Origin: Paenilisteria newyorkensis | Lineage (GTDB): Bacteria; Bacillota; Bacilli; Lactobacillales; Listeriaceae | Direction: 5' to 3' | Length of the DNA stretch: 64,000 bases | Assembly: GCF_000766145.1 (NCBI RefSeq) | Contig: NZ_JNFB01000039.1 | Location: 186,001 to 250,000 of the forward strand | Part shown: one piece after another, positions 47,159-56,057 of the stretch | Numbering within the stretch: the stretch's first letter is position 1 | How the letters are laid out: the number at the start of each line of letters is the position of its first letter | Position numbers and translations under genes: made by a program | The notes under the pieces: model-generated | Told to the model about the DNA's origin: nothing | Database searches by the model: none | Seen by the model: only the letters and a program-made list of their open reading frames with translations

Positions 47159-47248
47159 TGTTGTGGCTCTTATGAGGCATCATTTGCCGATTTAGAGCCT
47201 CAATATGCATGAGAACGCAGTGAGCATGTAATCCATCAGTGGCTCTTA
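47159..47248. repeat. Repeat A, copy 3
   Basis: A 90-nt unit that is 84/90 identical to 25401-25490, with the same ends (TGTTGTGGCTCTTA and GGCTCTTA). Confidence 0.85.
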
Positions 47249-47454
47249 TCCGCCAAGCACTGAACCATCACAACTCAAATATTGAAACGCCATGTTTTAA
47301 AGCATTCAATCATGCCCAGCATCCTGTTCCACGCCCCCGATCTACCTTCAAGAACCAAACTAATAATAATCCAGTAGTTCTCCCTAACCTAGCAATCACG
47401 GGTTGCGGGAACGCGCCGATTTTTGACGTATCACTGTTTCCAGATCTAGCTTTG

Positions 47455-47526
47455 TTGTGGTTCTTAGAAAGCGTCGTTTGCTTTGTTAGAACCTCAATAT
47501 GCAGTTGAATGTAATGAAACTGCCTT
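47455..47526. repeat. Repeat A, copy 4 (degenerate)
   Basis: TGTGGTTCTTAG and TTAGAACCTCAATATGCA match the repeat A framework with compensatory changes (GGTTCT / AGAACC), so the stem is kept while the sequence has diverged. Confidence 0.6.
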
Positions 47527-47536
47527 CCTTTTAAAT

Positions 47537-47639
47537 AGCCTCTCGGAAATTTCGGTGCCTCCGTAAAAGTCAAAAGAGGACTTTTACGGAGGCACCTAAC
47601 AAATTTTTTCGGGTCTAAACGGGCCGTTTCAACTTTTCA
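47537..47639. repeat. Repeat B, copy 2 with perfect 18-bp hairpin
   Basis: The arms GGTGCCTCCGTAAAAGTC and GACTTTTACGGAGGCACC (47554-47571 and 47579-47596) are perfect, with loop AAAAGAG. The hairpin is immediately downstream of the rnjB stop codon and probably terminates or stabilises its mRNA. Confidence 0.85.
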
Positions 47640-49310
47640 CTATACTTCCATTATAATCGGCAATATCATCGGTCTGCGCTTCGTTTGTTCAAACAAGTAC
47701 CGGTTCAGTTGGTCGCGGATGTCTTGTTTTAACTTCGCCCATTCGAATTCTTTGTCTTGTAGGTTTTTCTCGACAATCTTCGTCACTACTTCGGAGGATT
47801 TCTCAAGTAAATGCTCGGATTCGCGAACGTAGATGAACCCGCGTGAGATAATTTCTGGTCCGGAGATGATGGCTTTGGATTTGCGGTTCAATGTGACAAC
47901 GACGATGAAAATGCCGTCTTCGGATAGCAATTTACGATCGCGTAATACGATATTCCCTACATCTCCCACTCCAAGTCCGTCAATTAATGTGTTCCCTGCA
48001 AAAACGCGATTTCCAGCGGTCATGCGGCCATTTTTATATTCGATAACTTCACCTTTTCCAGCTACAAATACGTTTGACTTCGGAATGCCGACTTGGTACG
48101 CTAATTTCGCGTGAGCAATCAACATGCGGTATTCGCCGTGAACTGGGATGAAGTATTTTGGTTTCATTAAGTTTAGCATTAATTTTAAATCGTCTTGACT
48201 ACCGTGACCAGATACGAATAAATCGCGGTTCATCGTTAGTACCGTTGCATCCGCTTTGTACAGCATATCAATCGTTTTCGACAAAATCGTTTCGGATGAC
48301 GGCGATGGCGTTGTTGTGATGTAGATGGTATCGCCTTTTTCGACGTTTACTTTTGGATGCTTGCCTTGTGTCATCAGTTGCAGCGATTGGATTGGTTCTC
48401 CGAGATTACCTGTTTCGATGATAACTAACTTGTCTTGTGGCAGTTTTTTCGCTTCTTTTAGTGGAATAACGAGATCTTCGCTTTGTAGCTGAATCTTGTT
48501 TAATTTCACGGAGATGTCAAAAACGCGTTCTAATTCTTTCCCGACAATTGCTACTTTGCGGTTTGTCGCGAATGATGCGTCAAGAACTTGTTGTAAACGA
48601 ACCAAATTAGAGGCGACACACGCGACGATAACGCGACCTGGCGCGGAATGGAAAGCGTGGCGAATCTCTTCGTCAATAAGGCTGTCACTGGATGTAGCGC
48701 CAGCATGTTCCGCTTCAGAGCTATCGGATAGTAAAGCGAGAACTCCTTTTTCGCCGATTTCAGCGATGCGTCCTAGACTCGTTTCATATCCTGGTTTTGC
48801 GGATTGGTCGAATTTGAAATCGCCGGTGTAGACAATCGCGCCTTCGCTTGTATTTAACACAATCCCCACGGAATCAGGAATCGAATGCGTTGTACGGAAA
48901 AACTCTACGTCCACATTCGGGAACGATAATTTCGATTTTTCGTCAACAATATGGAAGTCATTGAAGCGAACTTTTTTGTGTTCTTTTAAAGCAGCTTTAA
49001 CGAGCGCAATAGTCAGTTCTGTACCGTAAATTGGTGCTTTAATTTTGGCAAGAATGTACGGCAAAGCTCCGATTGCGTCTTCGTGACCGTGCGTAAGGAT
49101 AATAGCCTCGATCCGGTCTTGATTGTCCTCTAAGTATTTAATGTCTGGAATAACGACGTCGATGCCCAATAGTTCGTCTTCTGGGAACATCAAACCTGCA
49201 TCCATAATATAAATAGATTCATCCACTTCTGCCACGTATAAATTCTTTCCACTTTCGTCAACACCGCCAAGTGGGATAATCTTAATGTGTTTTGCTTTTT
49301 TAATTGTCAA
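47640..49310 (-). CDS. rnjB: Ribonuclease J2
   Basis: A 556-aa metallo-beta-lactamase/beta-CASP ribonuclease. The metal motif reads LTHGHEDAIG, where J1 has HGHEDH, so the fourth-position His is Ala. This, and the position next to dapA, identifies the J2 paralogue, which in B. subtilis is a weak nuclease that pairs with J1. The beta-CASP motifs (SGHGSQDDLKLML, PVHGEYRM) and the C-terminal domain are present. It lies 18 bases downstream of dapA. Confidence 0.93.
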   Translation of the reverse strand: MTIKKAKHIKIIPLGGVDESGKNLYVAEVDESIYIMDAGLMFPEDELLGIDVVIPDIKYLEDNQDRIEAIILTHGHEDAIGALPYILAKIKAPIYGTELTIALVKAALKEHKKVRFNDFHIVDEKSKLSFPNVDVEFFRTTHSIPDSVGIVLNTSEGAIVYTGDFKFDQSAKPGYETSLGRIAEIGEKGVLALLSDSSEAEHAGATSSDSLIDEEIRHAFHSAPGRVIVACVASNLVRLQQVLDASFATNRKVAIVGKELERVFDISVKLNKIQLQSEDLVIPLKEAKKLPQDKLVIIETGNLGEPIQSLQLMTQGKHPKVNVEKGDTIYITTTPSPSSETILSKTIDMLYKADATVLTMNRDLFVSGHGSQDDLKLMLNLMKPKYFIPVHGEYRMLIAHAKLAYQVGIPKSNVFVAGKGEVIEYKNGRMTAGNRVFAGNTLIDGLGVGDVGNIVLRDRKLLSEDGIFIVVVTLNRKSKAIISGPEIISRGFIYVRESEHLLEKSSEVVTKIVEKNLQDKEFEWAKLKQDIRDQLNRYLFEQTKRRPMILPIIMEV

Positions 49311-49328
49311 AGTTATTCCTCCTTCCTC

Positions 49329-50210
49329 TTATTTCAAATAATTTTTGAATACTGTTTCGATGGTTTTTATCTCTGTTTCTGTTAACGGCGCGAGTGGCAA
49401 GCGTACGTGCCCAACGTCAACGCCGAGTTTGTTGACCATATGTTTCACTGGAGTTGGATTTGGCGCGATGAATAGCGTATTCATTAACGGTACGAGTTTG
49501 CCATGAATCTCTGCAGCTTTTTTCGTGTCGCCTTCATCAAAAGCGCGAAGCATCGTCTGCATTTCAGGCCCGATAACGTGACTCGCAACCGAGATAACAC
49601 CAGCCCCACCAAGCGCATAAATTGGCAACGTGAAGCTGTCATCACCACTATACACCGCGAAATCATCGCCAGTTTCTGCAATAATTTTCGTGATATTGTC
49701 AAAATTACCGCTGGATTCTTTAACCGCGACGATGTTCTCGATTTTGGACAGTTCGATAATCGTTTCTGGCTCAATATTCACAATCGAACGACTCGGAATG
49801 TTATAGATGATAACTGGTAACGTCGTCGCCTCTGCAATGGCCGCAAAATGGGCGTAAAGTCCAGCTTGGTTTGGCTTATTATAGTAAGGCGCCACGATCA
49901 AAACCGCGTCAATTCCGCCGATTTCTTCCACTTCTTTCGTGAAGGTAATCGTTTCTGCCGTGTTGTTCGAACCCGTCCCTGCAATGATTTTCGCGCGACC
50001 TTGGTTTGTTTCCACAACTTGTTTGAACAGCTTGATTTTTTCTTCATGCGAAATCGTTGGAGATTCACCCGTCGTCCCCGCTACTACAAGTCCATCCGAC
50101 CCGTTTTCAATGAGGTGGTTGACTAAGCGATGAATCCTTTTTTTGCACACTTTATCTTTCTCGGAATTGTACGGCGTCACCATTGCTGTCACTACTTTTC
50201 CAAAATCCAT
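49329..50210 (-). CDS. dapA: 4-hydroxy-tetrahydrodipicolinate synthase
   Basis: A 293-aa TIM-barrel aldolase that condenses pyruvate with aspartate semialdehyde in the lysine/DAP pathway. The Schiff-base Lys lies in IVAVKESSG, the catalytic Tyr in LPVIIYNIPSRS, and GTTGESPT is conserved. ATG 50210 is nine bases after GGAGG, and the ribosome-binding site overlaps the dapG stop codon (50215), indicating coupled translation. Confidence 0.96.
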   Translation of the reverse strand: MDFGKVVTAMVTPYNSEKDKVCKKRIHRLVNHLIENGSDGLVVAGTTGESPTISHEEKIKLFKQVVETNQGRAKIIAGTGSNNTAETITFTKEVEEIGGIDAVLIVAPYYNKPNQAGLYAHFAAIAEATTLPVIIYNIPSRSIVNIEPETIIELSKIENIVAVKESSGNFDNITKIIAETGDDFAVYSGDDSFTLPIYALGGAGVISVASHVIGPEMQTMLRAFDEGDTKKAAEIHGKLVPLMNTLFIAPNPTPVKHMVNKLGVDVGHVRLPLAPLTETEIKTIETVFKNYLK

Positions 50211-50214
50211 TATG

Positions 50215-51438
50215 TTATTCCTCCTCCAACTCATTTTCAATACAAAACTCGTCATGAAGTGCGTTCACGGCGGCGATTAAATCGGTTTCTTCAACTAGAA
50301 TCCAAACCGTTGTATGACTATCTGCAGACTGCAAAATAGCGATGTTTTTCGCGGACAGGGCGGACACGATTTTGGCGGTAACTCCTGGAACACCGGCGAT
50401 GCCGGCGCCAACGATGGAGACTTTCGCGCAGTTCTCGGTCGTTTCTGCCTCGTAGGATGCTTCTTTTAAAAGTGTCAACACATGCTCTCGCTTTCGTTCG
50501 GGCACGGTGAACACGATCTCGTTTGTCGATATATTGATAAAATCTAAACTGATACTTGCCTCAGCCAAAATTGCGAAAGCTTTCTGCTGGGTATGCACAT
50601 TATCCGTTTTAACACGAAGCTGCGTCAAGTTCGTCACATGCGCAATCCCCGTAACAAGGCGTTCTTTCACGTCAAAGCGACCACTGACCTCGGTTTGCGA
50701 TGTTACCAGCGTACCCTCACCCTTCAAATAGGTCGAGCGAATGCGAAGCGGAATCTTGGCTTGCATCGCGATCTCAACAGCGCGCGGATGAATCACTTTG
50801 GCGCCTTGATAAGCCATGTTGCTCACTTCATTATAGCTGACAGTCGGCAACGAACGCGCATTTTTCACGATGCGCGGATCAGCCGTATACATGCCGTCGA
50901 CGTCCGTAAAAATATCGATTCGTTCAGCGGCAAGTGCGACGCCAAGCGCTGCGGCAGAAGTATCGCTCCCACCACGGCCAAGCGTTGTAATATCACCATT
51001 CGGCGCGCTTCCTTGAAAACCAGCCACAACGACAATATCCACCGTCTCCAATGTTTCACGCAAACGCGTCACGTCAACCTCGGAAATTTTGCCCGCCGTA
51101 TACTCGCCAGACGTCCGGATACCAGCTTGCGCGCCTGAAAACGCCGTTGCCTTGATATCAGCCTCCAAAAGCATGTTGGTAAATACGGCAGTAGAAATCG
51201 TTTCGCCGACGGAAAGCAACATATCTTGTTCGCGTAACGACAACCGCGTTTCCTTCGCGCCAATCAGCTCTAACAGCGTATCCGTCGCATATGGATCGCC
51301 TAACCTGCCAATTGCCGAAACAACGACGACCACTTTATAGCCCTGATCGATCGAATTTTGTAAATGATTAAATGCAAGCTGGCGGGACTCCTCGTTCTGA
51401 ACGGAAGTCCCACCAAATTTTTGCACGATAATTTTCAT
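50215..51438 (-). CDS. dapG: Aspartate kinase (DapG-type)
   Basis: A 407-aa aspartokinase that phosphorylates aspartate at the start of the lysine, threonine and methionine pathways. The kinase core begins IIVQKFGGTSV and includes GRGGSDTSAAALG. The C-terminus has two ACT domains (FDVKERLVTGIAHV, VSIVGAGIAGVPGVTAKI) for DAP or lysine feedback. The gene order asd-dapG-dapA-rnjB matches B. subtilis. It starts 28 bases after asd. Confidence 0.95.
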   Translation of the reverse strand: MKIIVQKFGGTSVQNEESRQLAFNHLQNSIDQGYKVVVVVSAIGRLGDPYATDTLLELIGAKETRLSLREQDMLLSVGETISTAVFTNMLLEADIKATAFSGAQAGIRTSGEYTAGKISEVDVTRLRETLETVDIVVVAGFQGSAPNGDITTLGRGGSDTSAAALGVALAAERIDIFTDVDGMYTADPRIVKNARSLPTVSYNEVSNMAYQGAKVIHPRAVEIAMQAKIPLRIRSTYLKGEGTLVTSQTEVSGRFDVKERLVTGIAHVTNLTQLRVKTDNVHTQQKAFAILAEASISLDFINISTNEIVFTVPERKREHVLTLLKEASYEAETTENCAKVSIVGAGIAGVPGVTAKIVSALSAKNIAILQSADSHTTVWILVEETDLIAAVNALHDEFCIENELEEE

Positions 51439-51466
51439 TCGTTACACCTCAATTATTTCGCGTTTT

Positions 51467-52507
51467 TCAGATGATTTCTTGTTCGATTAAAGATTCAGCA
51501 ATTTGAATCGAATTCCAAGCGGCACCTTTTAACAAATTATCCGATACGATCCACATGTGGAACCCTTTCGAATCGTCTAAGTCGTGACGAACACGCCCTA
51601 CGAAAACCTCTTTTTTGCCAGCCGAACTCGCTGCATGTGGGTAAACTTGGTTCGCTGTATCATCTTCCAAAACAACACCAGGAGCGTTGCGTAAAAGCGC
51701 TTGAATCTCAGAAACCTTCACGTTATCTTGCTCCACTTCAATATAAACAGACTCCGAATGGCCCGTAATAACTGGAATACGCACACACGTTGCGGCTACT
51801 TTCATCGACGCATCACTCATGATTTTCTTCGTTTCATTGACCATCTTCATCTCTTCGTATGTATAGTCATTATCCGTGAAAACATCAATTTGTGGCAACG
51901 CATTAAACGCGATTTGGAAATGTTTCTTGTCACCCTTCACCGGCATCACAGCAGGCGTAAACTCTTCCCCACTCAAAATGGCTTGGGACTGCATTTGGAG
52001 CTCCTCAATCGCTTGAATACCAGAACCAGAAACGGCTTGATAAGTCGACACAATAATCCGGTTTAGGCCGTAAGCCGCACGAATCGGTTGCAGCGCCGCG
52101 ACCATTTGAATCGTCGAACAGTTCGGGTTCGCAATAATGCCCTTATGATCACGCAAAGCCTCGGGATTCACCTCAGGAACAACCAGCGGCACATCAGGAT
52201 GCATCCGGAACGCACTCGTATTATCGATCACAATCGCACCATGCGCCACAGCATCTTTCGCAAAACGCTCAGAAATAGAACCGCCAGCACTAAACAAAGC
52301 GATATCCACACCCGCAAAACTCTCAGGCGTCGCTTCCTTAATCACGACTTCCTCCCCGCGGAACGTCAATTTTTTACCAGCAGAACGCGCCGAAGATAAA
52401 AACGAAACTTCCTTTATCGGAAACGTCACATCTTCCAGTAATTGAATCATTTGAGTCCCAACAGCGCCAGTCGCACCAACAACGGCTACGTGATAACTTT
52501 TTGTCAT
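51467..52507 (-). CDS. asd: Aspartate-semialdehyde dehydrogenase
   Basis: A 346-aa NADP-dependent enzyme that reduces aspartyl phosphate to aspartate semialdehyde. The NADP-binding motif is VGATGAVG. The catalytic Cys is in [13 protein letters not shown], and the His lies in [12 protein letters not shown]. It heads the asd-dapG-dapA-rnjB operon; no riboswitch is visible in its short leader. Confidence 0.96.
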   Translation of the reverse strand: MTKSYHVAVVGATGAVGTQMIQLLEDVTFPIKEVSFLSSARSAGKKLTFRGEEVVIKEATPESFAGVDIALFSAGGSISERFAKDAVAHGAIVIDNTSAFRMHPDVPLVVPEVNPEALRDHKGIIANPNCSTIQMVAALQPIRAAYGLNRIIVSTYQAVSGSGIQAIEELQMQSQAILSGEEFTPAVMPVKGDKKHFQIAFNALPQIDVFTDNDYTYEEMKMVNETKKIMSDASMKVAATCVRIPVITGHSESVYIEVEQDNVKVSEIQALLRNAPGVVLEDDTANQVYPHAASSAGKKEVFVGRVRHDLDDSKGFHMWIVSDNLLKGAAWNSIQIAESLIEQEII

Positions 52508-52593
52508 TCTATTTCCCCCTTGGATTTGATATATTTTGTCGAAAAAGGAAAACAGTGCTCCTTCCTCGGACTTCGTTTTTTCACATTTAACTT

Positions 52594-52622
52594 ATCATAC
52601 CATAAAAAGCGGTAATTATCAG
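52594..52622 (-). promoter_or_regulatory. asd operon promoter
   Basis: On the minus strand, CTGATA, 17-bp spacer, TATGAT, with an extended TGG. It lies about 90 bp upstream of the asd start. Confidence 0.5.
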
Positions 52623-52769
52623 GTTTTTGCACGGGATTTTGAGGAGAAATTGAAAATTTTTATCCTAGCTGAAAACCTGTTTGCATTTTTTCTGCATTTT
52701 ACGCATGATTTTTCATTATAAAATAGTTCTTGTAAGACAAACATAAATAGAGAATTGGAGTTGGCAACA

Positions 52770-54992
52770 ATGGATGAAATGGTAAAAACAGTACAAAGTT
52801 GGTTGAACAAAACATATCAAGGTTATATCGCAAAAGGCGATTATCAAACGATTCCTGAGAACGGGAAAACAGGATGGACGACAGTGTATGCGTTAACGCG
52901 CGCCCTTCAAATCGAGCTTGGCATCTCACCTACCGCGGATAATTTCGGGCCGGGAACGGAGAAAGCATTCAAGCCGCTGACAATCGGAGCAAGTGACGCC
53001 AAACCGAGCAATATCAACTATATTCTGCAAGGCGCATTCTACTGCAAAGGCTACAGCCCGGGCGGTTTCACTGGTATATTCGGTGGACAAACGCAAATCG
53101 CCGTTAAAATGTTCCAAAAAGACGCCGGACTCGCGACGCAAGATGGTGTTGTATCGACAATTATTATGAAATCCCTGCTTAACATGAGCGCATTCCAGAC
53201 GGTAAGCGGTGGCAATATCGCCGTTCGCACCGTTCAGCAAAATCTAAATCGAGATTACAGCGCTTGGATTGGTGCACTCGTTCCGTGCGATGGTTTATAC
53301 GGCCGCGACACGAACACCTCGCTGATTTACGCCCTTCAAAAAGAAGAAGGTATGGCGCGCACGACGGCGAACGGTAATTTTGGGCCCGGAACGACGACCA
53401 ATCTGACAAATCTGATCCCTACTTTTACATCGAACAAGGCGCTCGTTCTACTTTTGCAATACAGTCTCGCGTGTAACGGCCTGCCAATTAATCAATTTAG
53501 TGGCACATACGATGCAGAAACGACGAATCTGGTGAAGCGCTATCAAGAATTTATGAAAATGAGCATCACGACTGGCGCGATTAATATGGGCACGTTCAAA
53601 GCGCTGCTATCGAGTGCTGGCGATACGAACCGAAGCGCGACTGCCTGCGATACCTCTTATGTCCTGAATACCGACCAAATCGATACCTTATGGAATGCCG
53701 GTTACCGCTACGTTGGCCGCTATTTAACAGGAAATGTCATCCGCGGCGGCGTGCGAGTTCCGAAAGCAATGAACCAAACAGAAATCGCAGCAATCCTGAA
53801 AAAAGGCCTAAAAATCTTCCCAATCTATCAAGATGGCGGCTATGAAATCCCATATTTCGAGGTCCCACTTCAAGGCATTAGCGACGGCTATAAAGCCATT
53901 GATGCCGCATACAATCTCGGTTTCCCAGCAGGAACAACGATTTATTTCGCGGTTGATCTCGACGCCTACGACTATCAAATTACAGATTTAATCATACCCT
54001 ACTTCCAAAACCTACGCGCCGCATTCAAGCAAAATCAAGATTTGCGTTCCTACCAAATCGGCGTCTACGGAGCCCGCAATGTATGTAGTCGCCTGAAAAA
54101 CGCAGGCCTCGTCGATAACGTCTTCGTTGCCGACATGTCCACCGGATTCAGCGGCAACCTAGGCTTCCCGATACCTGACGACTGGGCATTCGACCAATAT
54201 TTCGAAATGTCAATCGGCACAGGCAACGGAAAATTAGACATCGATAAAGTCACGTATTCCGGCGCAGACAAAGCCGTTTCCGTCGTGACCCCACCACCAG
54301 TGAGCGATACACCTAGTTCCGCCGCGATTAACCGTGCACGTTTGATGAGGATTCGTGATGTGTTGTATGGAAATTCGAGTTTGGCCGCGCTAGTCGATGA
54401 TAAAGTTACATTTGAACTAGAATTAGAGAAAATTAACTCGCGTGTAATTTCTCCAAATCTTGCTGTTACATTTAAAGCTAGTGCAAAGCTAATTAACCCA
54501 GGTGACGGTGGCACAACTGTATCTGTAAAAGATGGAAAAGTCAGTGCTTCTTTTGAAAAAGAATTAGCAAACTGGACTGGCTCCCTATCATCCGAAGAAT
54601 CTGAGAACACACAAAAACTCATTGCAGATTTAGCAGCAAAAGTTGTCCTTGGAGACATTACTATAAAATGGTCCCCTGCGAAAGATTTTATAACTGTTTC
54701 AATTATTGCAAATGTACCAGAAATTGAAGTTACAGATAAATACAAAACAAATGCTTCTATGAGTATAACGCTTATCATTGATAACAAAAACAAAGACTTA
54801 GATTCACAATGGGATGCCATCACAAGCACAGTAACTGATGGTGTTTGGAAAACCGGAGCAGTGGCCGCATTCGTGTACGCATTATATGGAGTTAGTGTAT
54901 TTGGTGGAGGTTTGCTGGCACCCATAGTAATTGGTCTAGTAGGAATTGGCCTTCTAATTAAAGATTTTCTAGACAAATCATCTACTAAATAA
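52770..54992 (+). CDS. DUF1906 glycoside hydrolase-like protein with a C-terminal toxin-like module
   Basis: A 740-aa protein. The N-terminal ~290 residues contain about four peptidoglycan-binding-like repeats (for example FGPGTEKAF and FGPGTTTNL). Residues ~292-510 are a DUF1906 (Rv2525c-like glycoside hydrolase fold) domain: YVGRYLTG, IFPIYQDGG, TIYFAVDLDAYD, IGVYGARNVCSRL, WAFDQYF. After a Pro/Ser linker, the last ~205 residues are a separate beta-rich module ending in a long hydrophobic stretch, roughly 690-732, that can form a helical hairpin. There is no signal peptide. The DNA for this module is visibly more AT-rich than the part before ~54350. ATG 52770 follows GGAG. It is possibly a secreted or phage-tail-like delivered toxin. 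Confidence 0.8.
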   Translation: MDEMVKTVQSWLNKTYQGYIAKGDYQTIPENGKTGWTTVYALTRALQIELGISPTADNFGPGTEKAFKPLTIGASDAKPSNINYILQGAFYCKGYSPGGFTGIFGGQTQIAVKMFQKDAGLATQDGVVSTIIMKSLLNMSAFQTVSGGNIAVRTVQQNLNRDYSAWIGALVPCDGLYGRDTNTSLIYALQKEEGMARTTANGNFGPGTTTNLTNLIPTFTSNKALVLLLQYSLACNGLPINQFSGTYDAETTNLVKRYQEFMKMSITTGAINMGTFKALLSSAGDTNRSATACDTSYVLNTDQIDTLWNAGYRYVGRYLTGNVIRGGVRVPKAMNQTEIAAILKKGLKIFPIYQDGGYEIPYFEVPLQGISDGYKAIDAAYNLGFPAGTTIYFAVDLDAYDYQITDLIIPYFQNLRAAFKQNQDLRSYQIGVYGARNVCSRLKNAGLVDNVFVADMSTGFSGNLGFPIPDDWAFDQYFEMSIGTGNGKLDIDKVTYSGADKAVSVVTPPPVSDTPSSAAINRARLMRIRDVLYGNSSLAALVDDKVTFELELEKINSRVISPNLAVTFKASAKLINPGDGGTTVSVKDGKVSASFEKELANWTGSLSSEESENTQKLIADLAAKVVLGDITIKWSPAKDFITVSIIANVPEIEVTDKYKTNASMSITLIIDNKNKDLDSQWDAITSTVTDGVWKTGAVAAFVYALYGVSVFGGGLLAPIVIGLVGIGLLIKDFLDKSSTK

Positions 54993-54999
54993 TACTATT

Positions 55000-55036
55000 A
55001 AATCTACATCCGTTGTATAATGGATGTAGATTTTTA
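55000..55036 (+). terminator. Intrinsic terminator between the DUF1906 gene and paralogue 1
   Basis: A perfect 12-bp stem, AAATCTACATCC / GGATGTAGATTT, with a 10-base loop containing TGTATAAT and a TTTAATTT tail. It separates, or attenuates, transcription into the paralogue array. Confidence 0.75.
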
Positions 55037-55059
55037 ATTTACATAAGGAGGTCAAATTT

Positions 55060-55518
55060 TTGGAAACATCTAAACTTGAGTTAACTAAACTCGCACAGCT
55101 GGTAACTTTTCTTGAAAACGATTCATCCGATATAAAAACAATGCTTTATAATTTGAACCAATTAAGTACCGAAGAACTAGAGAGTGTGCAATCATATTTT
55201 TCAGGAAGTGGTGTTCGAACCTTTTCAAAAACATTCCTGCAAATTTCTATGGCTTCCTTCATTTCTGGGATGACCGTGTTCTTTTTCGTAAAATTCCAAG
55301 CAGAATTACTAGTTTTTTTCCTTGGAATCGCTTATTTATTAGCATGTATATTAATCTTCTTCCGTTCCACTTTAAAAGCCCCTACAAAATCCTTTTTGGA
55401 AATTGCAATAAACAGAGGTAAGTATGATCGAATTATCAGTTTGACAGCTATTATTTTAGATGAACGATATAGAGAAGATTTTCAAAACGCTTTAGAAACT
55501 CCCTCTGATTTTAAATAA
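55060..55518 (+). CDS. Paralogue 1 of a two-TM membrane protein family (candidate immunity)
   Basis: A 152-aa protein. An amphipathic N-terminal ~45 residues (ELTKLAQLVTFLENDSSDI) is followed by the family motif SVQSYFSGSGVRTF, two TM segments (about 62-82 and 84-106), and a C-terminal motif NRGKYDRIISLTAIILDERY. No signal peptide. The start is TTG behind AAGGAGGTC. It is the first of four tandem family members downstream of the toxin-like gene. A role as membrane-embedded immunity is inferred from position, topology and multiplicity; no family name is known to me. Confidence 0.7.
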   Translation: METSKLELTKLAQLVTFLENDSSDIKTMLYNLNQLSTEELESVQSYFSGSGVRTFSKTFLQISMASFISGMTVFFFVKFQAELLVFFLGIAYLLACILIFFRSTLKAPTKSFLEIAINRGKYDRIISLTAIILDERYREDFQNALETPSDFK

Positions 55519-55585
55519 AATTAATTATTCTCATCACCCATAGATACTATACTTGTGATGTAGTTTACAACAGGAGGTCACCCAC

Positions 55586-56029
55586 TTGATAATTATAAAA
55601 AATGACTTAGAGCCATTTTCCAAGCTACTTTCAACCGTTAAGGAACAAGCTGATGATATCACGACATTAAACGCAACATTAGATTCTTTGTCACTGGAAG
55701 AACTAGAACGAACTAAAGCCTACTTTTCCGGAACAGGTACAAGAACATCATTTCATCAACTGAGAGCAGTAATTATTGGTTCTTTTATAGCAGGTATGAT
55801 GATTTTTATCCTCAACATGTTTCAAGAGTATTTCTTTGTAGCTGTTGTTGCGTTTATGTTTCTACTAGCTTGTGTCATTGAATTATTCAGAACAGCCCTG
55901 ACTTTTCCAGTTAAGACAAGCGTATCGTTAGCCTATGCCCGAGGTAAATATGATCGTGTTGTGAGCCTCATTGATATTATCTTAGCCGAACGTTACGCAG
56001 AAGTACGAAAAAATAGTATGAAATCTTGA
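55586..56029 (+). CDS. Paralogue 2 of the two-TM membrane protein family
   Basis: A 147-aa protein aligned over its full length to paralogues 1 and 3: LEELERTKAYFSGTGTRTSF before TM1 (SFIAGMMIFILNMFQ), a TM2 (FMFLLACVIELFRTAL) and ARGKYDRVVSLIDIILAERY. TTG start at 55586, spaced nine bases from AGGAGG. A -10-like TATACT sits upstream at ~55546 within a CATCAC/GTGATG dyad, so it may have its own promoter. Confidence 0.7.
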   Translation: MIIIKNDLEPFSKLLSTVKEQADDITTLNATLDSLSLEELERTKAYFSGTGTRTSFHQLRAVIIGSFIAGMMIFILNMFQEYFFVAVVAFMFLLACVIELFRTALTFPVKTSVSLAYARGKYDRVVSLIDIILAERYAEVRKNSMKS

Positions 56030-56057
56030 TTTACCACACACCCAAGGAGGTACATAA

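Larger units (their letters stand above)
46931..47639. other. Repeat-rich intergenic region between rnjB and the DUF4352-like gene
   Basis: About 710 bp with no gene I can support. It holds three repeat A units (46976-47047 shortened, 47159-47248 full, 47455-47526 degenerate), a strong terminator at 47098-47145, and repeat B at 47537-47639. Two overlapping ORFs here (89 and 87 aa) lie in the repeats and lack ribosome-binding sites. Confidence 0.7.

Noticed and set aside
47239-47573. Two overlapping small ORFs in the repeat region
   Set aside because: They cover repeat A/B sequence on opposite strands and lack start signals.
52508-52754. Possible lysine riboswitch upstream of asd
   Set aside because: The leader is too short and shows none of the L-box conserved blocks.
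54065-54976. Minus-strand ORF of 303 codons
   Set aside because: Shadow of the DUF1906 gene; no ribosome-binding site or recognisable domain.
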